Below, piece after piece: positions 9,214-17,166 of a stretch of DNA of 32,511 nt. Positions within the stretch are counted from its first letter, which is position 1; each line of letters opens with the position of its first letter. The stretch lies in assembly GCA_046757965.1 (NCBI GenBank), contig JBHHZI010000017.1, positions 1 through 32,511 on the forward strand, read 5' to 3'. This stretch comes from JBHHZI01 sp046757965. Lineage in GTDB: Bacteria > Acidobacteriota > Polarisedimenticolia > SMYD01. The notes under the pieces are model-generated. The model did not search any database. It was not told the DNA's origin and was given only the letters and a program-made list of their open reading frames with translations. The position numbers and the translations under genes were made by a program.

Positions 9214-11145
9214 TCAAGCGGGGCGGCGCCCCTGGAAGAACTCCGCCACCCCGTCGATATGCCGCGATCGGGTGAACGCGGGCAGGGATTTCAGAAAGGC
9301 CACCCCGTACCGTCGCCGGGTCAGGCGAGGGTCGAGAACGCACAGGATGCCCACGTCGCGCCGTGTCCGGATGAGACGGCCAGCCCCCTGCTTGAGGGCC
9401 AGGACAGCGTCGGGAACCTGATACTCGACGAACGGGTCGCCGCCCCGGCTCTTCAGGTCCTGCAGGCGAGCGGCCAGCAACGGGTCGGAAGGAACCGCGA
9501 ACGGCAGGCGATCGATCACCACCAGTGACAGGTCCGCCCCCGGGACATCGACGCCTTCCCAGAATGACGCCGTGCCCAGCAGCACCGCCCGCGGCGTGCG
9601 CGTGAACCGTCTCAGGAGAAAATCCCGCGGCGCCTCTCCTTGCACCAGCAGCGAATAGTCCGTGTCCTCGGCCAGCCTCTCCTGCATGGCGTGCAGGTTC
9701 GCGAACGAGGTGAAGAGCAGAAAGGCCCGCCCCTCGCTGATCGCCAGGAGCTGACGCACGATGAGGCTGGCCGCCGCGATGAATGGAGGCTCGGACGGCT
9801 CGGGCAGATCGCCGGGCAGAAAAAGAACCCCCTGCTCCTCGTAGTCAAACGGTGAGGCGACCTGGATCTCCTCCGCGTCATCGAGGCCGAGACGATCCCG
9901 GACGAACTCGAAGCTGCCAGCCACGGACAGGGTCGCGGACGTGAGGACCGCGGCGCGCAGCCGGGAGAACAGATGTTCGCGCAGCGGCTGCGAGACATCG
10001 ATGGGAGACGCATTGATGAACACGCCCTTGCCCCGGGTCTCGAACCAGCGCACGAAACGGGCATCGGTGCCGTCGAAGATCGCCTCCAGGTCCTCATCGG
10101 CCTCATCACACCGGCGTCGCAGCGCGGCACGCCGCTCGATGGTCTCCACATCGTCCTCGACAGGAGCCCCCAGTCGCGCGGCCAGGCGCGACAGTGCGGC
10201 ACGCAGCTCCCGGACCGCCGGTGCGGCCACCTCGCCCATGCGGTCCATCGGGAAGCGCCCCTCGCCGGCCTGGAGGAGGCGGCTGAACAGTTCCTGCCCG
10301 CGACCGCCCACGTCGGTGGCCGCGCGGACCATCTCCTTGCCGGGCAGGGCAGGACCTCCCTCCCGCGCCGCGTCATCCGCCAGTTCCCGGATACGCCACG
10401 ACGACAGGCGCCGGCCGAAGTACTGGGTGGCGATGGCCTCCATCCGGTGGGCCTCGTCGAACACGACACAGTCATGGTCGGGAATCACCTGCCCGAAATC
10501 GCCGACGCGCACGGCCAGATCCGCGAACAGCAGAGCATGATTGACGATGAGGATCTGCGTCTGTTCCGCCTGACGCCGCATCTTGACCAGATGACAGTCG
10601 TCGTACACGGGACACCGCCGCCCGAGACAGGTGTCGGCGCGCGCGTTGATGCGGCTCCAGAACCGGGCGCGGTCGGGTAGCCCCGCCACTTCCGCGCGGT
10701 CACCGGTCTCGGTCTCGCCGGCCCACCGGGTCACGAGATCGAAGACCGCGCTCTCCTTTCCGAGGTCGAGACGGCGGTGGCGAGAGAACTCGTCGAACCG
10801 ATGCAGACACAGGTAGTTCTCCCGTCCCTTCATGGTCAGGGCGGAGAAGTCGAGACCGAGGCGGTCGGCCAGGAACGGCACGTCCTTGCGGGCGATCTGT
10901 TCCTGCAGAGTGCGCGTGGCGGTGGAGATCACCACGCGACGCCCGGACTGCACGGCAGGGACGAGGTAGGCGAGTGTCTTGCCCGTTCCGGTGCCCGCCT
11001 CGGCCAGCAGGAGGCCACCGGAGTCGAACGTCTCCTGCACGGCCCGCGCCATCTCGAGCTGGCCCGAGCGATACTCGAAACCGTCCTGCGCCGCCGCCAG
11101 GGCGCCGACCGGGCCGAACATCTCGTCAGGAGAAAAGCGCGTCAT
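9214..11145 (-). CDS. DinG/YoaA-type ATP-dependent DNA helicase
   Basis: This is a superfamily 2 helicase of the XPD/DinG group, 643 residues. Motif I is AEAGTGTGKT (residues 48-57), motif II is the DEAH box in VVFDEAHRMEA (near 225), and motif VI is QGAGRLIRTRRDVG near the C-terminus. Between motifs I and II are the cysteines expected for a 4Fe-4S cluster: one in YLCLHRF and three in DTCLGRRCPVYDDC. Family members unwind forked DNA, D-loops and R-loops with 5'-3' polarity in DNA repair. There is no exonuclease domain before the helicase, unlike the Gram-positive DinG, so it is closer to E. coli DinG/YoaA. It starts 28 bases after the glyA stop and ends 47 bases before the metG start, which suggests one transcript. 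Confidence 0.95.
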   Translation of the reverse strand: MTRFSPDEMFGPVGALAAAQDGFEYRSGQLEMARAVQETFDSGGLLLAEAGTGTGKTLAYLVPAVQSGRRVVISTATRTLQEQIARKDVPFLADRLGLDFSALTMKGRENYLCLHRFDEFSRHRRLDLGKESAVFDLVTRWAGETETGDRAEVAGLPDRARFWSRINARADTCLGRRCPVYDDCHLVKMRRQAEQTQILIVNHALLFADLAVRVGDFGQVIPDHDCVVFDEAHRMEAIATQYFGRRLSSWRIRELADDAAREGGPALPGKEMVRAATDVGGRGQELFSRLLQAGEGRFPMDRMGEVAAPAVRELRAALSRLAARLGAPVEDDVETIERRAALRRRCDEADEDLEAIFDGTDARFVRWFETRGKGVFINASPIDVSQPLREHLFSRLRAAVLTSATLSVAGSFEFVRDRLGLDDAEEIQVASPFDYEEQGVLFLPGDLPEPSEPPFIAAASLIVRQLLAISEGRAFLLFTSFANLHAMQERLAEDTDYSLLVQGEAPRDFLLRRFTRTPRAVLLGTASFWEGVDVPGADLSLVVIDRLPFAVPSDPLLAARLQDLKSRGGDPFVEYQVPDAVLALKQGAGRLIRTRRDVGILCVLDPRLTRRRYGVAFLKSLPAFTRSRHIDGVAEFFQGRRPA

Positions 11146-11173
11146 CGTCCGGACCCGCGCCCGGCCGGCGCGT

Positions 11174-12481
11174 TCACCGGTGCTGCCGCCCCACGTACAG
11201 AGGGAATCGTCTCACCATGGCGGCCACCTCGGCGCGCACGGCCTCCACCACCTCGGGCCGGGCCACGGCCTCACGACCCTCGCCCTCGATGGCGCCGATC
11301 ACGCGGTCGATGAGGCCGGCGATGACACTCATCTCGGCCTCGCCCATGCCCCGCGTCGTCAGAGCCGGCGTGCCCATGCGAATGCCCGAGGCCACCATGG
11401 GAGGGTTCGGGTCGAACGGGATGGTGTTCTTGTTGGTCGTGATGCCGGCCTTCTCCAGTTCTCGCTCCGCCACCCGGCCGGTCACCCCGCGGGCGGAGAC
11501 GTCGGCGCACAGGACGTGGGTGTCGGTGCCGCCCGAGACCAGGCGGAATCCCCGGGCCATCAGCTCGTCCGCCAGCCGGGCCGCGTTGGCGACGAGTCGC
11601 GCCTGGTACTGCGTGAAGCCCGGCGCCAGCGCCTCGCGGAAACCGACCGCCTTGGCCGCGATGACATGCATGAGCGGCCCGCCCTGGGACCCGGGAAACA
11701 CCCGGCGGTCGAGATCCTTCGCCCACTTCTCGCGGCAGAGAATGAGCCCGCCCCGCGGCCCGCGCAGCGTCTTGTGCGTGGTGGAGGTGACGAAATCAGC
11801 GTGAGGCACCGGGCTGGGATGAAGTCCTGCCGCCACCAGGCCGGCGATGTGCGCCATGTCGACCATGAGCACGGCATCGACCGATCGCGCCACCTCGGCG
11901 AAGCGCGAGAAATCGATGCGGCGGGAGTAGTTCGACGCGCCGGCGATGATCAGCCTGGGGCGATGCTCGCGGGCGCGCGCGGCCAGTTGCTCGTAGTCGA
12001 TGGTCTCCTCGCCCTGCTTCACGCCATAGGTCACCACGTGGTACAGCAGCCCGGAGATATTGAGCGGATGGCCGTGTGTCAGATGCCCGCCGTGCGACAG
12101 ATCCATGCCAAGAATGGTGTCACCCGGTTTGAGCACGGTCAGGTACACCGCGGTGTTGGCCTGCGTGCCGGAGTGAGGCTGGACGTTGACGTGATCGGCG
12201 GCAAAGAGCCGGCGCGCCCGGTCCCGGGCCAGGTTCTCGACGACATCCGCGTGGACACAGCCTCCGTAATAGCGGCGGCCGGGGTATCCTTCCGCATACT
12301 TGTTGGTGAAGACCGATCCCAGAGCGGTGAGCACGGCTTCCGAGACAAAATTCTCGGACGCGATGAGTTCCAGGGTGGCGGCCTGGCGACATGCCTCGTC
12401 CCGAATGGCGGCATGAACCTCGGGATCGACGGACTCCAGCGAACGGCTCATCTCGCCCTCGATGTCAACGCCACGGGTCAT
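11174..12481 (-). CDS. glyA: Serine hydroxymethyltransferase
   Basis: This PLP enzyme interconverts serine and glycine and feeds one-carbon units into tetrahydrofolate. The 435-residue length is standard. Diagnostic segments include ELIASENFVS near the N-terminus, EGYPGRRYYGGC, VQPHSGTQANTAVY, the substrate-binding LSHGGHLTHG, and the PLP-binding lysine in STTHKTLRGPRGG (near residue 232). MTRGVDIEGEMSRSLE is a normal start region. The gene heads a minus-strand run glyA-helicase-metG with gaps of only 28 and 47 bases. A 10-bp perfect hairpin lies in its leader 36 bases upstream of the ATG. No glycine or folate riboswitch was recognised. Confidence 0.98.
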   Translation of the reverse strand: MTRGVDIEGEMSRSLESVDPEVHAAIRDEACRQAATLELIASENFVSEAVLTALGSVFTNKYAEGYPGRRYYGGCVHADVVENLARDRARRLFAADHVNVQPHSGTQANTAVYLTVLKPGDTILGMDLSHGGHLTHGHPLNISGLLYHVVTYGVKQGEETIDYEQLAARAREHRPRLIIAGASNYSRRIDFSRFAEVARSVDAVLMVDMAHIAGLVAAGLHPSPVPHADFVTSTTHKTLRGPRGGLILCREKWAKDLDRRVFPGSQGGPLMHVIAAKAVGFREALAPGFTQYQARLVANAARLADELMARGFRLVSGGTDTHVLCADVSARGVTGRVAERELEKAGITTNKNTIPFDPNPPMVASGIRMGTPALTTRGMGEAEMSVIAGLIDRVIGAIEGEGREAVARPEVVEAVRAEVAAMVRRFPLYVGRQHR

Positions 12482-12516
12482 CGGCAGTCCTCGGCGACCT
12501 CACTCGGGGAAACAGG

Positions 12517-12539
12517 GGAAGGCCCGTGGCGGGCCTTCC
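12517..12539 (-). promoter_or_regulatory. Perfect 10-bp hairpin in the glyA leader
   Basis: GGAAGGCCCG (12517-12526) pairs with CGGGCCTTCC (12530-12539) across a 3-base loop. It lies between glyA and the divergent ferredoxin gene. Neither side carries a clear T-run, so it is not an obvious intrinsic terminator. In the glyA transcript it would be a stable leader hairpin; its role is unknown. Confidence 0.55.
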
Positions 12540-12622
12540 ATTCCATCATTATAGAAATCACCCCCCGGCGGCAACCGGGAGCCAGCAGAAAAATCCAGGG
12601 GTGGCATGGCCGCCGGTACGGC

Positions 12623-12631
12623 TGGTAGAAT
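12623..12631 (+). promoter_or_regulatory. Candidate extended -10 promoter for the ferredoxin gene
   Basis: TGGTAGAAT fits the extended -10 pattern TGnTAnAAT, with no good -35. Transcription would start near 12638, about 40 bases before the ferredoxin ATG. Confidence 0.35.
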
Positions 12632-12676
12632 GCCGGCCCGATGAATGCCCCGTTCTGATAAGGAGAGAGCTTCCCC

Positions 12677-12994
12677 ATGACGTACATAGTCACCGGCAAC
12701 TGCGAGAATTGCAGATTCACAGACTGCGTCGAGGTCTGTCCCGTCGACTGCTTCTACGGCGATGCCACGATGCTTTACATCCATCCGGATGAATGCATCG
12801 ACTGTGGCGCGTGCGTTCCCGCCTGCCCGGTGGAAGCGATCTATCCCGAGGCCGACGTGCCCGAGGCCGAGAGCAAGTGGACCCAGATCAATTACGACAA
12901 GTGCGAGAACGAGCTGGATTCGCTGGAGAACGTCACCGAGAAGGTCGACCCCCTGCCCACTGCCGAGGCAAAGAAGGCCGCGCTGGGCAAGTAG
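12677..12994 (+). CDS. fdxA: Seven-iron ferredoxin (3Fe-4S/4Fe-4S)
   Basis: The 105-residue product is a bacterial FdxA-type electron carrier. Cysteines lie at 9, 12, 17, 21 and 25, then 40, 43, 46 and 50. The pattern NCENCRFTDCVEVCPVDC followed by ECIDCGACVPACP is that of the family that binds one 3Fe-4S and one 4Fe-4S cluster. Cys12 and Cys25 are extra to the usual ligands. IHPDECIDC and EAIYPEADVP are typical of the family. A strong ribosome site (AAGGAGAGAG) precedes the ATG. The C-terminus is acidic. The gene is monocistronic, divergent from glyA and convergent with the dGTPase-like gene. Its redox partner cannot be deduced from the neighbours. Confidence 0.96.
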   Translation: MTYIVTGNCENCRFTDCVEVCPVDCFYGDATMLYIHPDECIDCGACVPACPVEAIYPEADVPEAESKWTQINYDKCENELDSLENVTEKVDPLPTAEAKKAALGK

Positions 12995-13016
12995 CACGGC
13001 CCGCTGTCGCGCCGGA

Positions 13017-14375
13017 TCAGTCCCGCGGGGCCGCAGGCGACACGCCGGCCCGGTGCAGTCGCTCGTGCTCGGCCAGGGCGAACGTATCGGTCATCCCGGC
13101 CAGATGATCCGCCAGCAGGCGGAGGAAGATCGGGTTCGAGCGAAAGTGGGCCCGGATCTCCTCCGGCACGGCCGCCGGGGAGAGATCCCTCAGGAACCGG
13201 CCGCCGGTCTTCTCCTTGACACGCAGCAGGACATGATCCTCCAGCAGCAGGGGGTCGGCATGGTAGGCCGTGAGGAGATCCAGGAACACCTGCCTCGCCC
13301 GCGCATCGGATCGATGCACGGCGAATGACTGGATCACCCGCCGGTAGACAAACTTCTTCAGTTGCCCGAACAGGCCGCGTACCGGCGGCGAGAGTTGCAC
13401 CAGGCCGGCCGGCAGGCTCCGGCGCCGCTCGGTGAACTCGCCAGGCGAGGTGACGCCCTCTCTCTCGGCCCATTCTCCGATCCGCGCGGCGGTCTGGATG
13501 GCCGCCGAGGTCACCAGCAGGTGCACGATGCCGCGGTTGATCAGGTTGACCCGGTGAAACCGGCCCCGGCCGGCCCAGGATCCGGCCAGCTTCGAGACCA
13601 CCTCCTGCACGATGCCCAGCGATTCGACCTCGGCCAGTTCCACCACCCCATCCTGGATGCCGTCATCCAGGTCGTGAACCTGCTGGGCGATCTCGTCGGC
13701 CAGCGCCACCACCTGGGCTTCCAGCGCCGGCGCCATGTCCAGCGCCAGCCCCTCCCGGTTCAGATCCGGATAGCTCACATCGGAGCGCAGCGCGGTGTGC
13801 TTGAGGATACCCTCCCGCACCGCGTCGGTGAGGTCGAGACCCGGGTGCCTGTAGCGGATCTCCAGCAGGTCGACCACCCGCAAGCTCTGGTAATTGTGCT
13901 TGAAGCCGCCGCATCGCCGTGCGACGGCCGGGTCGACGCCGCGGACCGGGATCGACCCGGTGAGCACGCCGTTGAGAACCGACTCGCCGGCGTGACCGAA
14001 GGCGCTGTGCCCCAGGTCGTGCCCCAGGGCGATGCCCTCTGTCAGATCCTCGTTGAGAGCCAGGGCACGCGCCAGCGTGCGCGCCAGTCCCGCCACCTCC
14101 AGAGTGTGGATCAGGCGGTTGCGAAAATGGTCGCTGCGATCCGGCAGGTAGACCTGGGTCTTCTGTCGGAGGCGGCGGAAGGCGCGGGAGTGCACGATGC
14201 GATCCCGATCGCGCTGGAATTCGGTGCGAAAATCGAAGGTCCGTCCTTCAGGATCGATGCCATGACGCCGGGTCGCCCCGGCGGATCGCAGCGCCCACGG
14301 CGCCAGCCGGGATTCTTCGAGTTCCTCGAGACGCCCGCGGGTCCGCCCGGCCCAGGCCGGTGAGCCGCCGGACAG
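13017..14375 (-). CDS. dgt: dGTPase-like HD-domain triphosphohydrolase (start uncertain)
   Basis: The product resembles deoxyguanosinetriphosphate triphosphohydrolase-like proteins, which cleave dNTPs to nucleosides and triphosphate. HD metal-site residues are seen in RNRLIHTLEVAGLART and in IALGHDLGHSAFGHAGE; VHSRAFRRLRQKTQV precedes them as in the family. Homology does not begin at the first standard start, GTG 14195. The same frame upstream still reads like the family N-terminus (RGRLEELEESRLAPWALRS, then RTEFQRDRDRIVHSRAF). No in-frame ATG, GTG or TTG exists between 14195 and the 3' end of the upstream gene, nor for at least 90 bases into it. CTG 14375 or CTG 14390 (overlapping the upstream stop) are the possible unusual starts, and I give the span from CTG 14375. 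A start at 14195 would drop about 45 conserved residues. A sequencing error or frameshift is the alternative. The HD core itself is secure. Confidence 0.85.
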   Translation of the reverse strand: MSGGSPAWAGRTRGRLEELEESRLAPWALRSAGATRRHGIDPEGRTFDFRTEFQRDRDRIVHSRAFRRLRQKTQVYLPDRSDHFRNRLIHTLEVAGLARTLARALALNEDLTEGIALGHDLGHSAFGHAGESVLNGVLTGSIPVRGVDPAVARRCGGFKHNYQSLRVVDLLEIRYRHPGLDLTDAVREGILKHTALRSDVSYPDLNREGLALDMAPALEAQVVALADEIAQQVHDLDDGIQDGVVELAEVESLGIVQEVVSKLAGSWAGRGRFHRVNLINRGIVHLLVTSAAIQTAARIGEWAEREGVTSPGEFTERRRSLPAGLVQLSPPVRGLFGQLKKFVYRRVIQSFAVHRSDARARQVFLDLLTAYHADPLLLEDHVLLRVKEKTGGRFLRDLSPAAVPEEIRAHFRSNPIFLRLLADHLAGMTDTFALAEHERLHRAGVSPAAPRD

Positions 14376-14386
14376 GACCGGATCGC

Positions 14387-15589
14387 TCAGCGATGCCCCC
14401 GGCCGCCCGTTCGTCCCCCACCCCGGGAAACGTGGCCATGGGAGACGCCCCGGGACATGCCGCGGTGCGATGCACCCCGCGAGGCGCCGGACGAGACCCG
14501 GTGGGTCCGGCCGCTGCTGCCGCGCGATGACATCCTGTGGGAGCTGCCCGAGCGGGACGCACTCACCGACCGATGGCCCGTCGAGGAGCGGTGCGAGGTC
14601 AGCGTTCGACCCGAGCGCCGGGAGGGCGTTCGCGCCGACCCATGACTCCGTGAGCTGATGCCGGTCCGACCCGAGAGTCGCGGCAAGCTCGAACGATGAC
14701 GATCCGGCAGATGAGAGCGGGTCACGACGCGGTCTCGCGACCCGGTGACGCCGGCGCTGCCGCCGCCGGAGCGATGCCGGAGAACATCTTCCTTGTGGCG
14801 GACACCGTCATGATGATGGCCGTCGAGATGCCCGTCGTGATGGTGATGACCGCCGAACCCGTACGGGTAGGCATAGCCGTAGGGATAGCCATAGGCGTAG
14901 GACGGATAGTACCCGTAGTACACGCCGAAGCTGAACCCCGGGTAGCCGTAGTACGGCGCGTACCCGTATCCGTCGTACGGATACAGCTCGTATCCGCCGT
15001 CGTTGTAGATATAGATGTCACCGTCCTCGTCGCTCTCGTCGGCGATCGACGGATCCGGCGCCGCCCCGCCGCGCCCCTCCGTCGCGGGAACGTCCGGCGG
15101 TTCGTACCCGTCCCCCTCGGCCTGGTAGTCCACGACACCGGCCCGTGTCTCATCGCCGATCCGTGCCCCCCAGTGCAGGTTCACCCGGGTGAACGACCCG
15201 GTCGGGCCGAGGAAGAAGAGGAGATCGCCCTCGGTGGCGGCGCCATCCGCCACCTCGATCCGCTCGACCGCCACGCCGTCCTGACGGAGCTGCGGGTCGG
15301 AGAGCAGTGTGCCGGAGCCGGTCACCAGCCAGACGTCGAGGGTCCTGAGCGTCAGCACACCGCCGGCGCGGTTGTCCACGCTGACGTGAAAGCTCATCAC
15401 GGGCTGCGGCCAGCCGCGCGATACACGCGTGTCGATCCCGGAGAACGCGAAGCGGATGGTGCCGCCATCAGGATTGCCTGAGGACAGCTCCGTGGTCTCA
15501 TCGCCGGCCGGGACGAACCCGGCGAGGGCGAGGCCGAGGGAACCGAGGAAGAGGGTCAGGCCAGAGAAGACGAGCCGGCTGGTTCTCAT
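14387..15589 (-). CDS. Secreted low-complexity Tyr/Gly/His- and Arg/Ser-rich protein
   Basis: I do not recognise this 400-residue protein. It begins with a Sec signal peptide (MRTSRLVFSGLTLFLGSLG and LALAG). A soluble domain of about 130 residues follows, with beta-like alternation (RFAFSGIDTRVSR, MSFHVSVDN, VEVADGAATEGDLLFFLG), then an acidic linker. The next 60 residues are almost only Tyr, Gly, Pro and Ala, such as DGYGYAPYYGYPG, ending in a His/Asp run (GGHHHHDGHLDGHHHDG). The last 130 residues are Arg/Ser/Gly/His-rich and highly basic. ATG 15589 has AAGGAG 7 bases upstream; a longer frame to 15730 has no such support. Such tails may bind metal, polyanions or the cell surface, but that is speculation. 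The stop lies just before the dGTPase-like frame. Confidence 0.8.
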   Translation of the reverse strand: MRTSRLVFSGLTLFLGSLGLALAGFVPAGDETTELSSGNPDGGTIRFAFSGIDTRVSRGWPQPVMSFHVSVDNRAGGVLTLRTLDVWLVTGSGTLLSDPQLRQDGVAVERIEVADGAATEGDLLFFLGPTGSFTRVNLHWGARIGDETRAGVVDYQAEGDGYEPPDVPATEGRGGAAPDPSIADESDEDGDIYIYNDGGYELYPYDGYGYAPYYGYPGFSFGVYYGYYPSYAYGYPYGYAYPYGFGGHHHHDGHLDGHHHDGVRHKEDVLRHRSGGGSAGVTGSRDRVVTRSHLPDRHRSSLPRLSGRTGISSRSHGSARTPSRRSGRTLTSHRSSTGHRSVSASRSGSSHRMSSRGSSGRTHRVSSGASRGASHRGMSRGVSHGHVSRGGGRTGGRGHR

Positions 15590-15689
15590 GGGGGCACTCC
15601 TTGTGGGAATGATACCACTCTCGGGCCATCGCGCCAGCGCATCGGCTCGATCCGTGGCCCGCGAACCCCCGCCGGTTACGGGATTCGTC

Positions 15690-15718
15690 TGGACACGTCG
15701 GCGGAGTCGAGGTATATG
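15690..15718 (+). promoter_or_regulatory. Candidate sigma-70 promoter of a short transcript
   Basis: TGGACA (15690-15695, 5/6 match) and TATATG (15713-15718, 4/6 match) are separated by exactly 17 bases. Transcription would begin near 15725 and run to the strong terminator at 15970-15999, giving an RNA of about 275 nt. It points away from the secreted-protein gene that starts at 15589 on the other strand. Confidence 0.45.
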
Positions 15719-15786
15719 GAATCGATCCAAGACATGCGCGGAACGGCCGGGGGGGGCTCCGGCCGACCCGCAGAAGGTGGTCGACG

Positions 15787-15867
15787 ATGAGGGGGAAAAC
15801 CGCCAGGATCTGGCGTCTCGTCTATCTGCTCGCCCTGCTGGCTCTGCCGATGCTGGCGGGTCGTTGA
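15787..15867 (+). CDS. Putative 26-residue hydrophobic peptide
   Basis: The frame ATG 15787 to TGA 15867 encodes 26 residues: a basic start (MRGKTARIWR) followed by a hydrophobic helix (LVYLLALLALPMLAG) and a final Arg. An AAGGTGG ribosome site lies 6 bases upstream. It sits between a candidate promoter and a perfect intrinsic terminator on the same strand. It could be a small membrane peptide, the toxin part of a type I toxin-antitoxin pair, or the remnant of a signal peptide from a lost gene. Alternatively the RNA itself may be the product. No annotation can be given from similarity. Confidence 0.45.
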   Translation: MRGKTARIWRLVYLLALLALPMLAGR

Positions 15868-15969
15868 CGACGACGCTCCTCTAGGGCGCCACGAGGCCCG
15901 CCGGGGGGAGACCATCCCCGGGACATCGGGCGAGGCGGGCGCGCCTCTCGAGGAGGGGGAAGAGGGGGG

Positions 15970-15999
15970 AAGGCGCATCCGGAAGGATGCGCCTTTTTT
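15970..15999 (+). terminator. Strong intrinsic terminator
   Basis: AAGGCGCATCC (15970-15980), a GGAA loop, GGATGCGCCTT (15985-15995), and a T-run to 15999 form a perfect 11-bp stem with a U-tail on the plus strand. The only upstream plus-strand unit is the short transcript proposed from 15725. The rest of the 15590-16056 gap is GC-rich and shows nothing else recognisable. Confidence 0.9.
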
Positions 16000-16056
16000 C
16001 CTTCGCCTCGTCTCCTTGAAGGCTCCTTCTGCCGGCCGGCTGCCTGACCTGAGCGG

Positions 16057-16656
16057 TCAGCGGCGGTCGTGAACGCGGCGTGGCATCTGGGCCTGGGGGC
16101 GTTTCACATCGAGCGGCACGATGACCGGTGGTACATTCGGCCCGAGATCGAGAAACTGCTCCGCGCTCACCATCTGCGCGAAGAAGCGGTCCTGAGCCGC
16201 TTCGGTGGGCGTGAAGAACCGGACGATGACGATTCCCGTCACGTCATCCGGGAGCTGTTCCGGAGGCATACCCGCCGCTTCCCGGGCCGCCTGCGCCTGG
16301 GTCAGGATCTCCGCCACGGTCACACTGACGGTCTGCCCGGGGGAGACCGGAAAGCGGGTCGCGCTGCGATGGGAACCATCCGAGGCCACGAAGATGGCGG
16401 CAGCCCCCATCGGGCCGTTGCCGACGTTGGACACGTGAACCACGGTCGTCCAGCGCGGGAAATCGGTGGCGTCACCCACGGGCTGCCGGACGGTCTGGCG
16501 GACGAACGACACCACCGTCCGGGGGGCGAGGAAGCGGAACCCGTCGTCGGGCATCTCGTCCTTCTGGACCTCCTGCGCCAGAAGGCCGACCGGCGCGAGC
16601 AGCGAGAGGGCAACAACGAGGAGAACGGTGCGGAAACGCGCAGTGAAGCGGGACAT
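16057..16656 (-). CDS. Small secreted protein of unknown function
   Basis: This 199-residue protein has a clear Sec signal peptide (RFRTVLLVVALSLLAPVGLLAQ, cleavage likely after LLAQ or nearby) and a soluble mature part. It contains a beta-rich segment (WTTVVHVSNVGNGPMGAAAI, VSPGQTVSVTVAEIL) that reads like an immunoglobulin-like or adhesin-type fold, but I do not recognise a family. A GGAGG ribosome site 5 bases before ATG 16656 decides the start; the ATG at 16671 is less likely. The C-terminus is basic (RRVHDRR). There are no membrane segments after the signal, so it is probably periplasmic or extracellular. It stands alone, facing away from the tandem paralogue operon. Confidence 0.8.
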   Translation of the reverse strand: MSRFTARFRTVLLVVALSLLAPVGLLAQEVQKDEMPDDGFRFLAPRTVVSFVRQTVRQPVGDATDFPRWTTVVHVSNVGNGPMGAAAIFVASDGSHRSATRFPVSPGQTVSVTVAEILTQAQAAREAAGMPPEQLPDDVTGIVIVRFFTPTEAAQDRFFAQMVSAEQFLDLGPNVPPVIVPLDVKRPQAQMPRRVHDRR

Positions 16657-17166
16657 GGAAGCCTCCGGCAAGGGCGATGAGAACGCCGGGGGAGCGGGCC
16701 GCCGGCCGGCGAGCCCCGTGCTCGCCTGATGATTCGACCGTGCTCAGCCGCCGGAGGTTGAATCAACGGCTGCTCAAAAACCGCGTGCAGAGCCGCCGGG
16801 AAGCCACGAATACCGGCGGCCGGAAGCCGGCCCGCACCACGGTTGCCGGCCTGAGACCGCGCCGGGCCGGAGCCGCAGCCAGCCCCATCATCTGGGCATC
16901 TCGACGCTATTCTCGATTCAAGACTCGATACCGGGACGATGGCGGCCCGATATGAGACGCATTCTCCGGGCGGGTCCCGTCCTGACGGTGCCGGTCGATT
17001 CCAGGCCATTCGCGCCTGCAGGAAGACATCCCTCACTACGTCCCCCCTAGAGGACAGTCTGGTACAATCACCTTCTTTCTGTTATACTTCTGAAAGATTT
17101 TGACGGTCATCGACGATGTTTCTTGCCCGCGAAGCCATGCTTCGCGGACCTTCGACGAGGAGCCAC
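16657..17166. other. 510-base intergenic region between divergent genes
   Basis: No convincing gene is seen here; short open frames have unnatural compositions. Toward the right end the plus strand carries TATACT (17083-17088), a 5/6 match to a -10, with only a weak -35. That would place transcription start near 17095 for the tandem paralogue operon. The leader then contains the hairpin at 17127-17147. The stretch 17041-17110 is noticeably richer in A and T than its surroundings. Confidence 0.5.
17127..17147 (+). promoter_or_regulatory. Perfect 9-bp hairpin in the leader of the paralogue operon
   Basis: CCGCGAAGC (17127-17135), loop CAT, GCTTCGCGG (17139-17147). It ends 19 bases before the start codon at 17167, just upstream of the GAGGAG ribosome site. 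No T-run follows, so it is not a terminator. It could stabilise the mRNA, bind a protein or modulate translation. Confidence 0.6.

Noticed and set aside
12517..12539. Hairpin as an intrinsic terminator
   Set aside because: No T-run follows on either strand, and it sits in the leader between divergent genes.
10979..12628. 549-codon plus-strand open frame
   Set aside because: It is antisense to glyA and the helicase 5' end; the composition is that of an antisense frame.
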